NCBI GenBank assembly: GCA_049790315.1
Contig: JBAQYV010000200.1
Coordinates: 41,108 to 105,107 of the forward strand
Direction: 5' to 3'
Length of the DNA stretch: 64,000 bases
Origin: DASPOJ01 sp049790315
GTDB lineage: Bacteria; Acidobacteriota; Terriglobia; Acidiferrales; UBA7541
Program-made: the position numbers and the translations under genes
The notes under the pieces: model-generated
What the model was told of the DNA's origin: nothing
The model's database searches: none
What the model saw: only the letters and a program-made list of their open reading frames with translations
In this document: positions 18,021 to 26,510 of the stretch, one piece after another
Layout of the letters: every line of letters begins with the position of its first letter
Position numbering within the stretch: the first letter of the stretch is position 1

Positions 18021-19745
18021 ATGACACGCTTCCTCTACGACGCGCCTGGCGATCTCGATCGCGGCGACGCGAACCAAGATGCCGAACGCCTTTTCGCCTA
18101 CCATCAAGCCACCAAGCACACGTTTGATTCCGTGCGCGCGAACGCGCATTTTCTCGATTGGCGCAATCAGCCGAATCCGTTTCGCCTCTACGAAGGCGCG
18201 CCATTAATTTCGCTTTCTCCCGATCCGCGTTTTCCCGAAGCTGGCACATTCGCCACGATGGCGGCGCTCACCGAAAATCCGTCGTCTCTTCCAACGAATG
18301 CGTCTGAACGCGGCGAAGAAATTCGATTCGATGCGAAGTGGCTCAGCCAATTGTTGTGGTATTCCATGGCGGTCAGCGCCTGGAAAAAAGTTCCGCGCAC
18401 GGAAGATCGCTACAGTCTTCGTGTAAATCCGTCGTCGGGAAATTTGCATCCCACCGAAACGTATCTTTTCACTCAAGGATTCGCGGGAGTCCAAGATGGC
18501 AACTATCACTACCGCGCCGACCGCCACGCGCTGGAACTCCGGAGCGCCGGAAATTGGAATGGCGTAATCGCGCGCGCGCTCGATCTTCCGCAGGCCGCCG
18601 GCGCCCCGCTGATCGTCGCGCTCACATCCATCTTCTGGCGCGAGGCTTGGAAATATCGCGATCGCGCCTATCGCTATTGCTGCCACGATTTGGGCCACGC
18701 GATGATGAGCGTCCTCCTGGCGGCGCGCGCCCTCGGAATGTCGGGCGGGGTCGCGGCTCACTTCAGCGACCTGCGCCTCGCGCGCTCTCTCGGTTTACAG
18801 CAAGACAGCGACGAAGCTCCGATGGCGTTCTTGATTTTTTCTTCGCCAGCGGAAAACATGCACGCAAAGCGTGCCGCGGTTCAGCCACGCGAAGAACTCG
18901 CGGGAGTTCCGAACGAATTGTCCGCTGAAGAAATTCCGTATCATTTGCTTCTCGGCATTCATCGTTCCACGATGTTGTCCGATCCGCCCGGGCCGCTGCC
19001 GTGCGCAGCGGCGACTGACACCGTGCTCGAAATTGACAAGCCGCCGGTTCCGATCGCTGTTCGCGACGCCGCGCTGGGCCCAACCGTTCGCAGGCGCCGT
19101 TCCGCGCTCGATTTCGATCCGGAGACATCGCCCATGGAGCGCGCCGACTTCTTGCAATTGCTCGATTTCGCCACACGCGATTGGCGCGCAGATTGGCGCG
19201 GGAATTTCCCTGGCCTGGCCACGCCTGAAGATGCGGCGCCTTTAGCGATGAAAGCGGTAGCCGAATCGGTATCCGTGGAGCGAGGCGCCAATTTCGTGAC
19301 GCTCTACCTTTACGTTCATCGCGTGCGCGATTGCGAGCCCGGCGTATACCGCTGGCACACTTCTACGCGCACGCTCGAGCAGCTTCACCGTGCGGACGTT
19401 CAGCGCATTGCCACATATCTGAGCCTCGAACAACCGCTTGCCGGCAATGCATGCTTCGCTGTTTCCATGATCGCCGATTTGGCTCGCGCGGCTCGTGCGT
19501 TCGGAAATCGCGGCTATCGCTACGCTTTTTTCGAGGCCGGCGCGATCGGACAGCGTCTCTACGTTGGCGGGGAGGCGCTCGGTTGGAACGCCACGGGAAT
19601 CGGCGCGTTCTACGACGACGATGTCCATCGCTATCTCGGTTTTCTCGACGAAGAAAAAGATTCCGATTCCCGCACACTTCCGCGGCAAGTGATTTATCAC
19701 TTCGCCGTTGGCCGCGCCGTTCCCGATCCGCGCATTGAAGCGTGA
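18021..19745 (+). CDS. SagB/ThcOx-type nitroreductase-family flavoprotein with two domains
   Basis: This is a 574-residue protein with two nitroreductase-fold halves. The N-terminal one (about 95-270) carries NPSSGNLHPTETY, characteristic of SagB-type dehydrogenases. The C-terminal one (about 345-565) begins RRRRSALDFDP and ends with GGEALGWNATGIGAFYDD. These FMN enzymes oxidise azolines to azoles in thiazole/oxazole peptide pathways, but no YcaO cyclodehydratase or precursor peptide lies nearby, so that role is not supported. About 95 extra residues precede the first domain. It is divergent from the semialdehyde dehydrogenase (143 nt between starts) and is followed at 102 nt by glucarate dehydratase. 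No clear ribosome site precedes the ATG. Confidence 0.85.
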   Translation: MTRFLYDAPGDLDRGDANQDAERLFAYHQATKHTFDSVRANAHFLDWRNQPNPFRLYEGAPLISLSPDPRFPEAGTFATMAALTENPSSLPTNASERGEEIRFDAKWLSQLLWYSMAVSAWKKVPRTEDRYSLRVNPSSGNLHPTETYLFTQGFAGVQDGNYHYRADRHALELRSAGNWNGVIARALDLPQAAGAPLIVALTSIFWREAWKYRDRAYRYCCHDLGHAMMSVLLAARALGMSGGVAAHFSDLRLARSLGLQQDSDEAPMAFLIFSSPAENMHAKRAAVQPREELAGVPNELSAEEIPYHLLLGIHRSTMLSDPPGPLPCAAATDTVLEIDKPPVPIAVRDAALGPTVRRRRSALDFDPETSPMERADFLQLLDFATRDWRADWRGNFPGLATPEDAAPLAMKAVAESVSVERGANFVTLYLYVHRVRDCEPGVYRWHTSTRTLEQLHRADVQRIATYLSLEQPLAGNACFAVSMIADLARAARAFGNRGYRYAFFEAGAIGQRLYVGGEALGWNATGIGAFYDDDVHRYLGFLDEEKDSDSRTLPRQVIYHFAVGRAVPDPRIEA

Positions 19746-19847
19746 GTGCCACGCGCGAAACTTTGCTGTATCATCTGCCGGGCCTCGCGCATTCCGCCGC
19801 CGCAACACGGTGAGCGGATCTTGCCGCGGGTTGGGGAACGGGGCACG

Positions 19848-21158
19848 GTGAAAATTTCCGATCTAACGGTCCATTCCATCGCGATCGCCGATCCGCCGCT
19901 GCGCAGCTCCTATGGGCGCCACGCTCCCTACGCGCTGCGCACAATTCTTGAACTCAAAAGCGACGACGGCATCGTCGGTCTTGCTGAAACGCACGGCGGG
20001 GATGCGATCGCTCAAGCGTTTCGCGCGCTCGGCCCCCGTTTGCGCGGCGCCGATCCCTATCGCCTGGCGGGCGCGCTGCTTCCGATGGTCGAAGCCGATC
20101 CCAGCAGCGCGGGCGCGGACCGTTCGCAGACATATCGCGTTCCCGGTGAAAATCCGCTCGACGAATCGGCGCGGCTCTATTCCGCCATTGAGATCGCGTG
20201 CCTCGATCTGATCGGAAAATCCGTGGGCCAGCCGGTATGCGATCTGCTCGGCGGCCGCGCGCGCGACGCCACGCCGTTTTCCGCGTACGCTTTTTACAAA
20301 CATGCCGGTGGCGGCGGTGAAGGCGCGGATGCGCGTGAAGATATTTACGGCGAAGCGCTCGCGCCCGAAGCTTTGGTGCGTCAAGTTCAACAAATGATGA
20401 AGGAGTACGGTTTTCGCGACGTGAAGCTGAAAGCCGGCGTGCTCGATCCCGGCGTCGAAATCGAAACCATTCGGCAGCTTCGCAGCGCGCTCGGCCCGGA
20501 AGTTCCGTTGCGATTGGATCCGAATTGCGCGTGGTCGATCGAAACTTCCGTCGGAATTGGGCGCACGCTCGCGCGCGAACTTTCCGGCGGCGGCTATCTG
20601 GAAGATCCGGCCGCCGGTATCGATGGAATGGCGGAGGTGCGCCGTCGATTGCTCGCCGAAGGGATTGCCACTCCGCTTGCGAGCAACGTGGCGGTGACGT
20701 CATTCGCCGACATTCCGCCGAGTGTTCGCACTGACGCCGTGCAAGTGGTGCTGTGCGATCCGCATTATTGGGGCGGTGTGCAGCAAGTGCAGCATCTCGG
20801 CAAAGTTTGCCGCACGTTTGGCTTGGGCCTTTCGATGCACTCGAATTCGCATCTGGGAATTTCGCTGATGGCCATGGCTCACGCCGCCGCCGCGACGTCG
20901 CATCTTTCCTACGCCTGCGACACACATTATCCTTGGCAGTCGGAGCGCGACGAGATCGTAGCCGGCGGCCGCGTCCGTTTCGAGAATGGCTGTGTGCGCA
21001 TTCCGGATCGTCCGGGCCTTGGCGTCGATCTCGATTACGATCGATTGGCTCGCGGCCGCGAGCGCTACGCGGCGTGCGCGTATCGCAATCGCGATGACGC
21101 GGCGGAGATGCGCAAATATGTCGATCCAAATTGGCAACGAATTCTTCCACGGTGGTGA
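19848..21158 (+). CDS. gudD: Glucarate dehydratase (enolase superfamily)
   Basis: This 436-residue enolase-superfamily enzyme dehydrates D-glucarate to 5-dehydro-4-deoxyglucarate. The active-site pattern is intact: K193-x-K195 in DVKLKAG, metal ligands D224, E252 and N280, and H331 in SMHSNSHLG. The GTG at 19848 is preferred because the family begins at KISDLTV; an upstream in-frame GTG at 19746 overlaps the preceding stop and adds 34 low-similarity residues. The stop is 3 nt before the next gene's GTG, so it should be co-translated with the dehydro-deoxyglucarate dehydratase. I cannot exclude some galactarate-side specificity. Confidence 0.92.
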   Translation: MKISDLTVHSIAIADPPLRSSYGRHAPYALRTILELKSDDGIVGLAETHGGDAIAQAFRALGPRLRGADPYRLAGALLPMVEADPSSAGADRSQTYRVPGENPLDESARLYSAIEIACLDLIGKSVGQPVCDLLGGRARDATPFSAYAFYKHAGGGGEGADAREDIYGEALAPEALVRQVQQMMKEYGFRDVKLKAGVLDPGVEIETIRQLRSALGPEVPLRLDPNCAWSIETSVGIGRTLARELSGGGYLEDPAAGIDGMAEVRRRLLAEGIATPLASNVAVTSFADIPPSVRTDAVQVVLCDPHYWGGVQQVQHLGKVCRTFGLGLSMHSNSHLGISLMAMAHAAAATSHLSYACDTHYPWQSERDEIVAGGRVRFENGCVRIPDRPGLGVDLDYDRLARGRERYAACAYRNRDDAAEMRKYVDPNWQRILPRW

Positions 21159-21161
21159 CTC

Positions 21162-22070
21162 GTGACTGCTGAAGCATTTCGCACCAAACTCCGCGGCGTG
21201 ATCGGCTTTCCGGTAACTCCGTTCAACGCCGATTTTTCCCTCAACATCGATGGGCTCCGCAAAAATATCCAGCACCTGATGCGCTACCCGCTCGCGGCCC
21301 TGGTTGCGGCGGGAGGCACGGGCGAATTTTATTCGCTCACGCCGGCCGAGTATCTCGAAGTGGTGCGCGTGATTGTGGAAGAAGTTCACAGCCGCATTCC
21401 GGTGATCGCCGGCACGGGATTTAATCGTGCGCTCGCGATGGAACTTGCGCGCCAGGCGCAGGGCGTGGGCGCGAATGCGATTCTCGCCCTGCCGCCGTAC
21501 TACACGAATTCCGACGACGAAGGTTTAGCCGATTACTACGCTGCGATCGGCGAAGCCACACCGCTGCCGTTGATTATCTACAGCCGCGACTGGGTAAATC
21601 CCGGCGCGGAATGGATTGAAAAGCTCGCCGCGCGTGTTCCGACGCTGGCCGCGTGGAAAGACGGGCAGGGCGACATTCGCCGCTATCACCAGATCATCGC
21701 GCGCCTGGGCGATCGGCTGCACTGGATCGGCGGAATCGGCGACGATTGTGTTCCCGGCTACTACAGCATCGGCATTCGCGTGTTCACTTCGAGCATCGCG
21801 ACGGTCACGCCAAAAATTCCCTTGCTGCTCGACGCCGCGGCTTCGGCGGGCGATCGGAGCGAACTTGATCGCTTGATGCGCGAATATGTTCTTCCGCTCT
21901 ACGCGTTGCGTGCGCGCCGAAGAGGTTACGAGGTCACGGTGATGAAGCAAATGATGGATTTCGCGGGTTTGGCGGGCGGACCTGTGCGGCCGCCGCTGCC
22001 AAAACTGCGCGCCGCGGAAATCGAAGAAGTGCGCGCGATGGTTGAGCGATGGAAGCCGATGCTGACGTAG
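21162..22070 (+). CDS. kdgD: 5-dehydro-4-deoxyglucarate dehydratase (DapA family)
   Basis: This is a 302-residue class I aldolase-fold enzyme of the DapA/NAL superfamily. Schiff-base K166 lies in LAAWKDGQG, and Y140 in LIIYSRD is the proton-shuttle tyrosine. The family decarboxylates and dehydrates 5-dehydro-4-deoxyglucarate to 2,5-dioxopentanoate. That product is the substrate of the dehydrogenase at 16234-17877. GTG at 21162 starts 3 nt after gudD. Length and the opening GVIGFPVTPF motif fit kdgD rather than dihydrodipicolinate synthase. Confidence 0.93.
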   Translation: MTAEAFRTKLRGVIGFPVTPFNADFSLNIDGLRKNIQHLMRYPLAALVAAGGTGEFYSLTPAEYLEVVRVIVEEVHSRIPVIAGTGFNRALAMELARQAQGVGANAILALPPYYTNSDDEGLADYYAAIGEATPLPLIIYSRDWVNPGAEWIEKLAARVPTLAAWKDGQGDIRRYHQIIARLGDRLHWIGGIGDDCVPGYYSIGIRVFTSSIATVTPKIPLLLDAAASAGDRSELDRLMREYVLPLYALRARRRGYEVTVMKQMMDFAGLAGGPVRPPLPKLRAAEIEEVRAMVERWKPMLT

Positions 22071-22092
22071 CGATGCTGGGAGTCCGTAACGC

Positions 22093-23454
22093 ATGAGCTC
22101 AAGCTCCTCCACGTTTGAGGACGGTTCGACGGGCGCAACTCCTACCTGGGAGCGCTGGAAAGTTCTCGCGTGGCTGTGCTGCCTTTCCGTTTTCACCTAC
22201 ATCGGACGCGTCGGAATCAGCGGCCAACTCCGCGAAAACATCGAATTCGATCTGCATCTCACGCCCGCGCGCACCGCGTACGCGATTTCCGCATTCACGC
22301 TTTCCTACGCCTTGTTCGAGTTGCCGACAGGATGGTTCGGCGACCGCTTCGGTCCGCGCAAAGTCCTGACGCGAATCGTGCTCTGCTGGATGTTTTTCAC
22401 GGCGCTCACGGGCGCGTCGTGGAGTCTCGTCAGTTTGGTATTTTTCCGCTTCATGATCGGCGCCGGAGAAGCGGGCGCGTTTCCGAATATTGCGCGCGCC
22501 ACGCGCGAATGGTTCCCGTATCGCGAGCGCGGACTCGCGCAGGGTTACGTCTGGATGCTGGCGCGATTCGGCGGCGCGATCGCGTTTCCTTTCTTGCTGA
22601 TTCTCACGCACGTGGTTGGTTGGCGCTGGACGTTTGTGGTGACCGGCGCCATTGGTGTGGTTTGGGTAAGTTTTTTTTGGGCGCGATTTCGCGATACGCC
22701 CAGGCAAGATCCGAAAGTGAATGACGCCGAGCGCGCGCTGATCAACGAAGGCAAGCGCGAAACGGCCAAGCCCGCGCCCCTCGCCTGGCTGAAAGTTTTG
22801 CTCAGTCCGACAATTTGGTTTTTGTTGCTGATGTATTTCTGCAGTAATGCCGGGTGGTCTTTTTTCGTGAGTTGGATCACGCCGTTTCTAGAAGGCGACT
22901 TGCGCTTCAGAGGAATGAAACTCGCGCTGGCATCGGGATCGCCACTTTTCTTCGGCGGAATCGCGTGTTTTCTGGGCGGATTTCTTACCGACCGTGTGGT
23001 GAGAGCGTGGGGGCGCCGGTGGGGCCGCACGCTGATCGGGACGATCGGTTACGGGTTCGCTGCGGCGCTGATGCTCGTTGCATTCGAGGTCACGAAGCGG
23101 CATCCCATGATGGCTTTGGGCGCGATTTGTTTTTCGTCGTTCTCGAAAGATATCGGCATGGCGGCGACGTGGGCCATCACGATCGACGTGGGCCATCGGT
23201 ATGCGGGAACCGTTTCTGGGTTGATGAATTCGTTCGGCAATATGGGCCAGGTGCTATCTGTGCTGATCGTGGTGAAGCTCGCGAGGGTTGCCGGAACGGC
23301 GGGGCATCCGAACTGGAACGTGTCTCTCTACTACTACGCCGCAATGTTCTTCGTCGCCGCGATCTGTTTCATCTTCGTCGATCCGCGGGAAACAGTCGTT
23401 TATTCCGATGAGGACCGCGCACGCCTGGAAGCCGAAGGATTGCTGAACCGCTGA
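22093..23454 (+). CDS. MFS transporter, probable glucarate/galactarate permease
   Basis: This 453-residue permease has about twelve membrane helices and the MFS loop motif GWFGDRFGPRKVL between helices 2 and 3. Its overall form is that of the anion:cation symporter (GudP/ExuT) branch that imports hexuronates and aldarates. A GGGAG site precedes the ATG at 22093, 22 nt after kdgD. Operon position makes D-glucarate the likeliest substrate. It converges with nth. Confidence 0.88.
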   Translation: MSSSSSTFEDGSTGATPTWERWKVLAWLCCLSVFTYIGRVGISGQLRENIEFDLHLTPARTAYAISAFTLSYALFELPTGWFGDRFGPRKVLTRIVLCWMFFTALTGASWSLVSLVFFRFMIGAGEAGAFPNIARATREWFPYRERGLAQGYVWMLARFGGAIAFPFLLILTHVVGWRWTFVVTGAIGVVWVSFFWARFRDTPRQDPKVNDAERALINEGKRETAKPAPLAWLKVLLSPTIWFLLLMYFCSNAGWSFFVSWITPFLEGDLRFRGMKLALASGSPLFFGGIACFLGGFLTDRVVRAWGRRWGRTLIGTIGYGFAAALMLVAFEVTKRHPMMALGAICFSSFSKDIGMAATWAITIDVGHRYAGTVSGLMNSFGNMGQVLSVLIVVKLARVAGTAGHPNWNVSLYYYAAMFFVAAICFIFVDPRETVVYSDEDRARLEAEGLLNR

Positions 23455-23493
23455 TTCTTCGCACGGCACCCGCCGCGGAAGAAATGCCGGTGA

Positions 23494-24270
23494 TCAGATC
23501 GTTTTGTCTTTCGAGTAGCAGATGCGTTCGAGATTGCACTCGATGCATCGCGGTTTGCGCGCTACGCAGACGCGACGGCCGTGCCAAATCAGCTGATGCG
23601 CGAACAGAATCCACTTTTCCCGCGGAATTACGCGCATCAAATCCTGCTCGATTTTTTTGGGATCGGTATGGCGCGTGAGGTCGAGCCGCTGGGAGAGACG
23701 CTGGACGTGCGTATCGACGACGACGCCTGACGCGACGCCGAATGCGGTTCCGAGAACGACATTAGCGGTTTTGCGCGCTACGCCGGGAAGCGTCAGCAGC
23801 GCTTCCATGTTGCGCGGCACTTCGCCGCCGAATTCCTCGAGGATTTTGCGGCTCGCGCCCATGATCGATTTTGTCTTGTTGCGGAAGAAACCGGTTGGCC
23901 GGATGTCCTGCTCGAGTTCGCTCGGATTGGCGAAGGCGAAATGTTTTGGCGTGGGATATTTCGGGTACAGCGTCGCCGTCACCTGGTTCACGCGAACATC
24001 GGTGCATTGCGCGGACAAAATTGTTGAGATCAGCAACTGGAATGCGTCCTCGTGTTCCAGCGCGCAGGTCGCGGCGGGATATGCTTCGTCAAGTTTTGCG
24101 AGAATCGCGCGCACACGCTCCGGCGTCGCGCCCGCGGCTTTTGCCGAGGATTGTTTTGCGGTGGGCTTTACGCCCCGCGCCAGCGCCCCGTATTTTGGCG
24201 CGGATTTCTTCTTGGTTTTCTTCGCCGGAGTTTTCTTCGTTTTCAGCTTTGTTTTCATTTTAGTTTTCAT
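23494..24270 (-). CDS. nth: Endonuclease III (DNA glycosylase/AP lyase)
   Basis: This is a 258-residue HhH-GPD base-excision repair enzyme. The helix-hairpin-helix LPGVARKTAN carries catalytic K167; D186 follows in VVVDTHVQR. The [4Fe-4S] ligands are C235, C242, C245 and C251 (C-x6-C-x2-C-x5-C). The first ~45 residues are a Lys/Thr/Ala-rich basic tail beginning MKTKMKTKLKTKK, absent from typical ~210-residue homologs and probably a DNA-tethering extension. Its ATG overlaps the rdgB stop. It is last in a five-gene minus-strand run. Confidence 0.96.
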   Translation of the reverse strand: MKTKMKTKLKTKKTPAKKTKKKSAPKYGALARGVKPTAKQSSAKAAGATPERVRAILAKLDEAYPAATCALEHEDAFQLLISTILSAQCTDVRVNQVTATLYPKYPTPKHFAFANPSELEQDIRPTGFFRNKTKSIMGASRKILEEFGGEVPRNMEALLTLPGVARKTANVVLGTAFGVASGVVVDTHVQRLSQRLDLTRHTDPKKIEQDLMRVIPREKWILFAHQLIWHGRRVCVARKPRCIECNLERICYSKDKTI

Positions 24271-25031
24271 TTTGGTGCGGGACTATACCACACGCCGTCA
24301 TCGTCTCTTATCTCTCCCTCACGTCGGTTCGGCGCAGCGCCTGGGTCGGCAGGCCGCGGCATTTCATTCGCGAGAAATTCCATGACCTTGCGAAACGCGA
24401 CGCCGCGATGGCTGTGCAGATTTTTTTCTTCGCGCGAAATCTCCGCGAAAGTTTTACCGAGCGGCGGAAAGAAAAATATCGGATCGTAACCGAACCCGCC
24501 CACGCCGCGCGGCGAATCGAGCAGCGCGCCTTCGGCATGCGCGGAGACCACGGCTTGCATGGCGCCACGGCAAGCTACCGCGATCACGCACACGAAATGG
24601 GCCGCCCTCTGATCGCCCTCGCGGCCGCGCATGGCGGTGAGCAGCTTGGCGACGCGGTCGGCGTCAGTGGCATTGGGGCCGGCATACCGGGCGGAGTGGA
24701 CGCCGGGGGCGCCGCCGAGAGCGGGGACGACAAGGCCGGAATCGTCGGCCAGGACAAGGTGATCAGTTGTGCGGCTGTAGTGCAGCGCTTTGCCGGTGGC
24801 GTTCTCGGCGAAGGTGGGCCAGATCTCGTCGAACGCGGGAAGCGATGAGAAGTTGGGAAGCGCGGCGAATTCAAAACGCGAGAAAATCGACGACGGGGAA
24901 ATGCGCGCGGAGGTACCCGCCGCCGCAACCGCGGGAGAAGAAACGGCGGAGGCGAGCGCGCGAACTTCTTCGAGCTTGCCGGCGTTCGATGTCGCCAGAT
25001 ACAGCTTGGCGTTAGCGCGAGGGGCGGGCAC
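24267..25031 (-). CDS. rdgB: XTP/dITP diphosphatase (RdgB/HAM1 family)
   Basis: This 254-residue enzyme hydrolyses dITP and XTP to keep deaminated purines out of DNA and RNA. Family motifs are the ATSNAGKLEE start, FAENATGKAL, the catalytic ADDSGL, GFGYDPIF and the C-terminal SHRGVAFRK. An Ala/Ser/Pro-rich stretch of about 40 residues after the first helix makes it longer than the usual ~200. It overlaps rph by 20 nt and nth by 4 nt. Confidence 0.95.
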   Translation of the reverse strand: MPAPRANAKLYLATSNAGKLEEVRALASAVSSPAVAAAGTSARISPSSIFSRFEFAALPNFSSLPAFDEIWPTFAENATGKALHYSRTTDHLVLADDSGLVVPALGGAPGVHSARYAGPNATDADRVAKLLTAMRGREGDQRAAHFVCVIAVACRGAMQAVVSAHAEGALLDSPRGVGGFGYDPIFFFPPLGKTFAEISREEKNLHSHRGVAFRKVMEFLANEMPRPADPGAAPNRREGEIRDDDGVWYSPAPK

Positions 25032-25752
25032 GGAAATTCATTTGGACGAGCGATTGCTGCTGTTCGTTGAGCCGGCGAATTCCGGTGGCGGCGAGCGCCA
25101 AAAGATCGTGCAATTGATCGCCACCGAAGGGGCGGCCTTCGGCGGTGGCTTGGATTTCGGCGAATTTGCCGGAGCCGGTCATCACTACGTTCATATCCAC
25201 TTCGGCGCGCGAATCTTCGTCGTAGGCTAGATCGAGCAGCGCGGCGCCGTCAACGATGCCGACGCTGGTGGCGGCGACGGAATCGGTAAGCGGCACGGAT
25301 TTCAAGATGCCGGCGGCCACCATGCGCTCGAGAGAAAGCGCGAGCGCGATGAACGCGCCGGTGATCGAAGTGGTGCGCGTGCCGCCGTCGGCTTCGATGA
25401 CGTCGCAATCAAGCCACACGGTGCGCTCGCCGAGTTTTTCCGCGTCGGTGACGGCGCGGAGCGAGCGGCCGATGAGGCGCTGAATTTCGAGAGTGCGTCC
25501 GGACTGTTTACCGCGAGAAGATTCGCGCGGAGTGCGCTGCTCGGTGGCGCGCGGGAGCATGCCGTATTCGCCGGTGACCCAGCCTTTGCCGGAGCCTTTC
25601 ATGAATTGGGGCACGCCATCGGTTACCGACGCGGTGCAGATCACGCGCGTGCGTCCGACTTCGATGAGCACGCTGCCTTCGGCGGTGGGCACGAAGTCCG
25701 GCGTGATTTTCACCACGCGCATTTGATCGGGCGCTCGTCCGTCGCTGCGCAA
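25012..25752 (-). CDS. rph: Ribonuclease PH
   Basis: This is a 246-residue phosphate-dependent 3' exoribonuclease that trims tRNA 3' ends. It has the canonical opening MRSDGRAPDQMR, the GEYGMLPRAT motif, the RQ/SGR-x-EIQRLIGRSLR helix, the DCDVIEADGGTRTTSITGA core and the acidic DLAYDEDSRAEVDMN strand. Length is normal. The rph-rdgB adjacency is a widespread conserved pairing, and here the two genes overlap. Confidence 0.97.
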   Translation of the reverse strand: MRSDGRAPDQMRVVKITPDFVPTAEGSVLIEVGRTRVICTASVTDGVPQFMKGSGKGWVTGEYGMLPRATEQRTPRESSRGKQSGRTLEIQRLIGRSLRAVTDAEKLGERTVWLDCDVIEADGGTRTTSITGAFIALALSLERMVAAGILKSVPLTDSVAATSVGIVDGAALLDLAYDEDSRAEVDMNVVMTGSGKFAEIQATAEGRPFGGDQLHDLLALAATGIRRLNEQQQSLVQMNFRARPSR

Positions 25753-25820
25753 AACAAAACCTCCTGAATCATCACTACCGCGCGAGTGTGCGGGGCGCTC
25801 GCCGCGGTGTCAACCTACCG

Positions 25821-26510
25821 CTAAGGCCTGCCCGCCGCGGGCGGCGCGGCTGCCCCGCCCGGCGCAGCGGTTGGAACTTGCCGGTTCACGGGCACCGCGA
25901 TAGTGGTGATGCTGGGCGGTGCGGGCGGCGTGTTGAGCGGGAAAAAGCCGGTGAGATCGACGTGGCCGGCAAGCGTATCGGCTTCCTGGCCGTGAATCAG
26001 AATTTTCAGGCGCGCGATCGAGGGCACGTTTGCGGCGAGCGTGCTGGTGATCGAATTGACGACGAGTTGTTCGCTCAAGATTCCCGAGGGCGTTTCGCTG
26101 GCCAGCTCGTCGGAGAAATCGGCGATCGCGGTTCCGTCGGGCAGGATGTAGAACTGCAGAAGAGTAGTGTCGGCGGGCAGCGTGCGCTGAGCGGGATTGG
26201 GAGCGTCGCCGATGAGCGCGGCGATTACTTGCTTCGCACGCTGTGTGGCATCGGATGAAAGCGAGATCTGCACCGTGGATTGACTGAGCGTGTCGGTGGA
26301 ACCGGGAGCGAGCCAGAACATTTGCGCGGGCACCAGCGTGTCGGACGGCGTGGAGATTTGCGGCGCTACCACATCACGGCGCGCTTGCGCTTCGGTGGGG
26401 CCCTCGGTTTTCAGCCGTGAGACGTGACGGCGAAGGCCGGAGAATTCGCGCACGCCGAAAACTACGAGCACGGCGAGAATCAGCGCGGCGACGATCCAGC
26501 GACGCGACAT
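25821..26510 (-). CDS. GerMN-domain protein with N-terminal membrane anchor
   Basis: This 229-residue protein has an uncleaved-looking N-terminal anchor (about 5-24). A GerMN-type domain follows (about 65-205), recognisable from A-Q-M-F-W-L, LPADTTLLQFYIL and the EQLVVNSITSTL segment. GerMN domains also occur in non-sporulating bacteria in envelope proteins. Its ATG overlaps the stop of the amidase (ATGA), so the two are coupled, suggesting a peptidoglycan-linked role. The C-terminus is a Pro/Ala-rich tail. Confidence 0.82.
   Translation of the reverse strand: MSRRWIVAALILAVLVVFGVREFSGLRRHVSRLKTEGPTEAQARRDVVAPQISTPSDTLVPAQMFWLAPGSTDTLSQSTVQISLSSDATQRAKQVIAALIGDAPNPAQRTLPADTTLLQFYILPDGTAIADFSDELASETPSGILSEQLVVNSITSTLAANVPSIARLKILIHGQEADTLAGHVDLTGFFPLNTPPAPPSITTIAVPVNRQVPTAAPGGAAAPPAAGRP

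Noticed and set aside
18021..19745. Thiazole/oxazole-modified peptide (TOMM) cluster based on SagB
   Set aside because: No YcaO cyclodehydratase, E1-like partner or short precursor peptide is seen on either side; the neighbours belong to glucarate catabolism.
23455..23483. Terminator hairpin between the MFS gene and nth
   Set aside because: TTCTTC and GAAGAA can pair, but the inner stem is poor and no T-run follows, so it was not listed.
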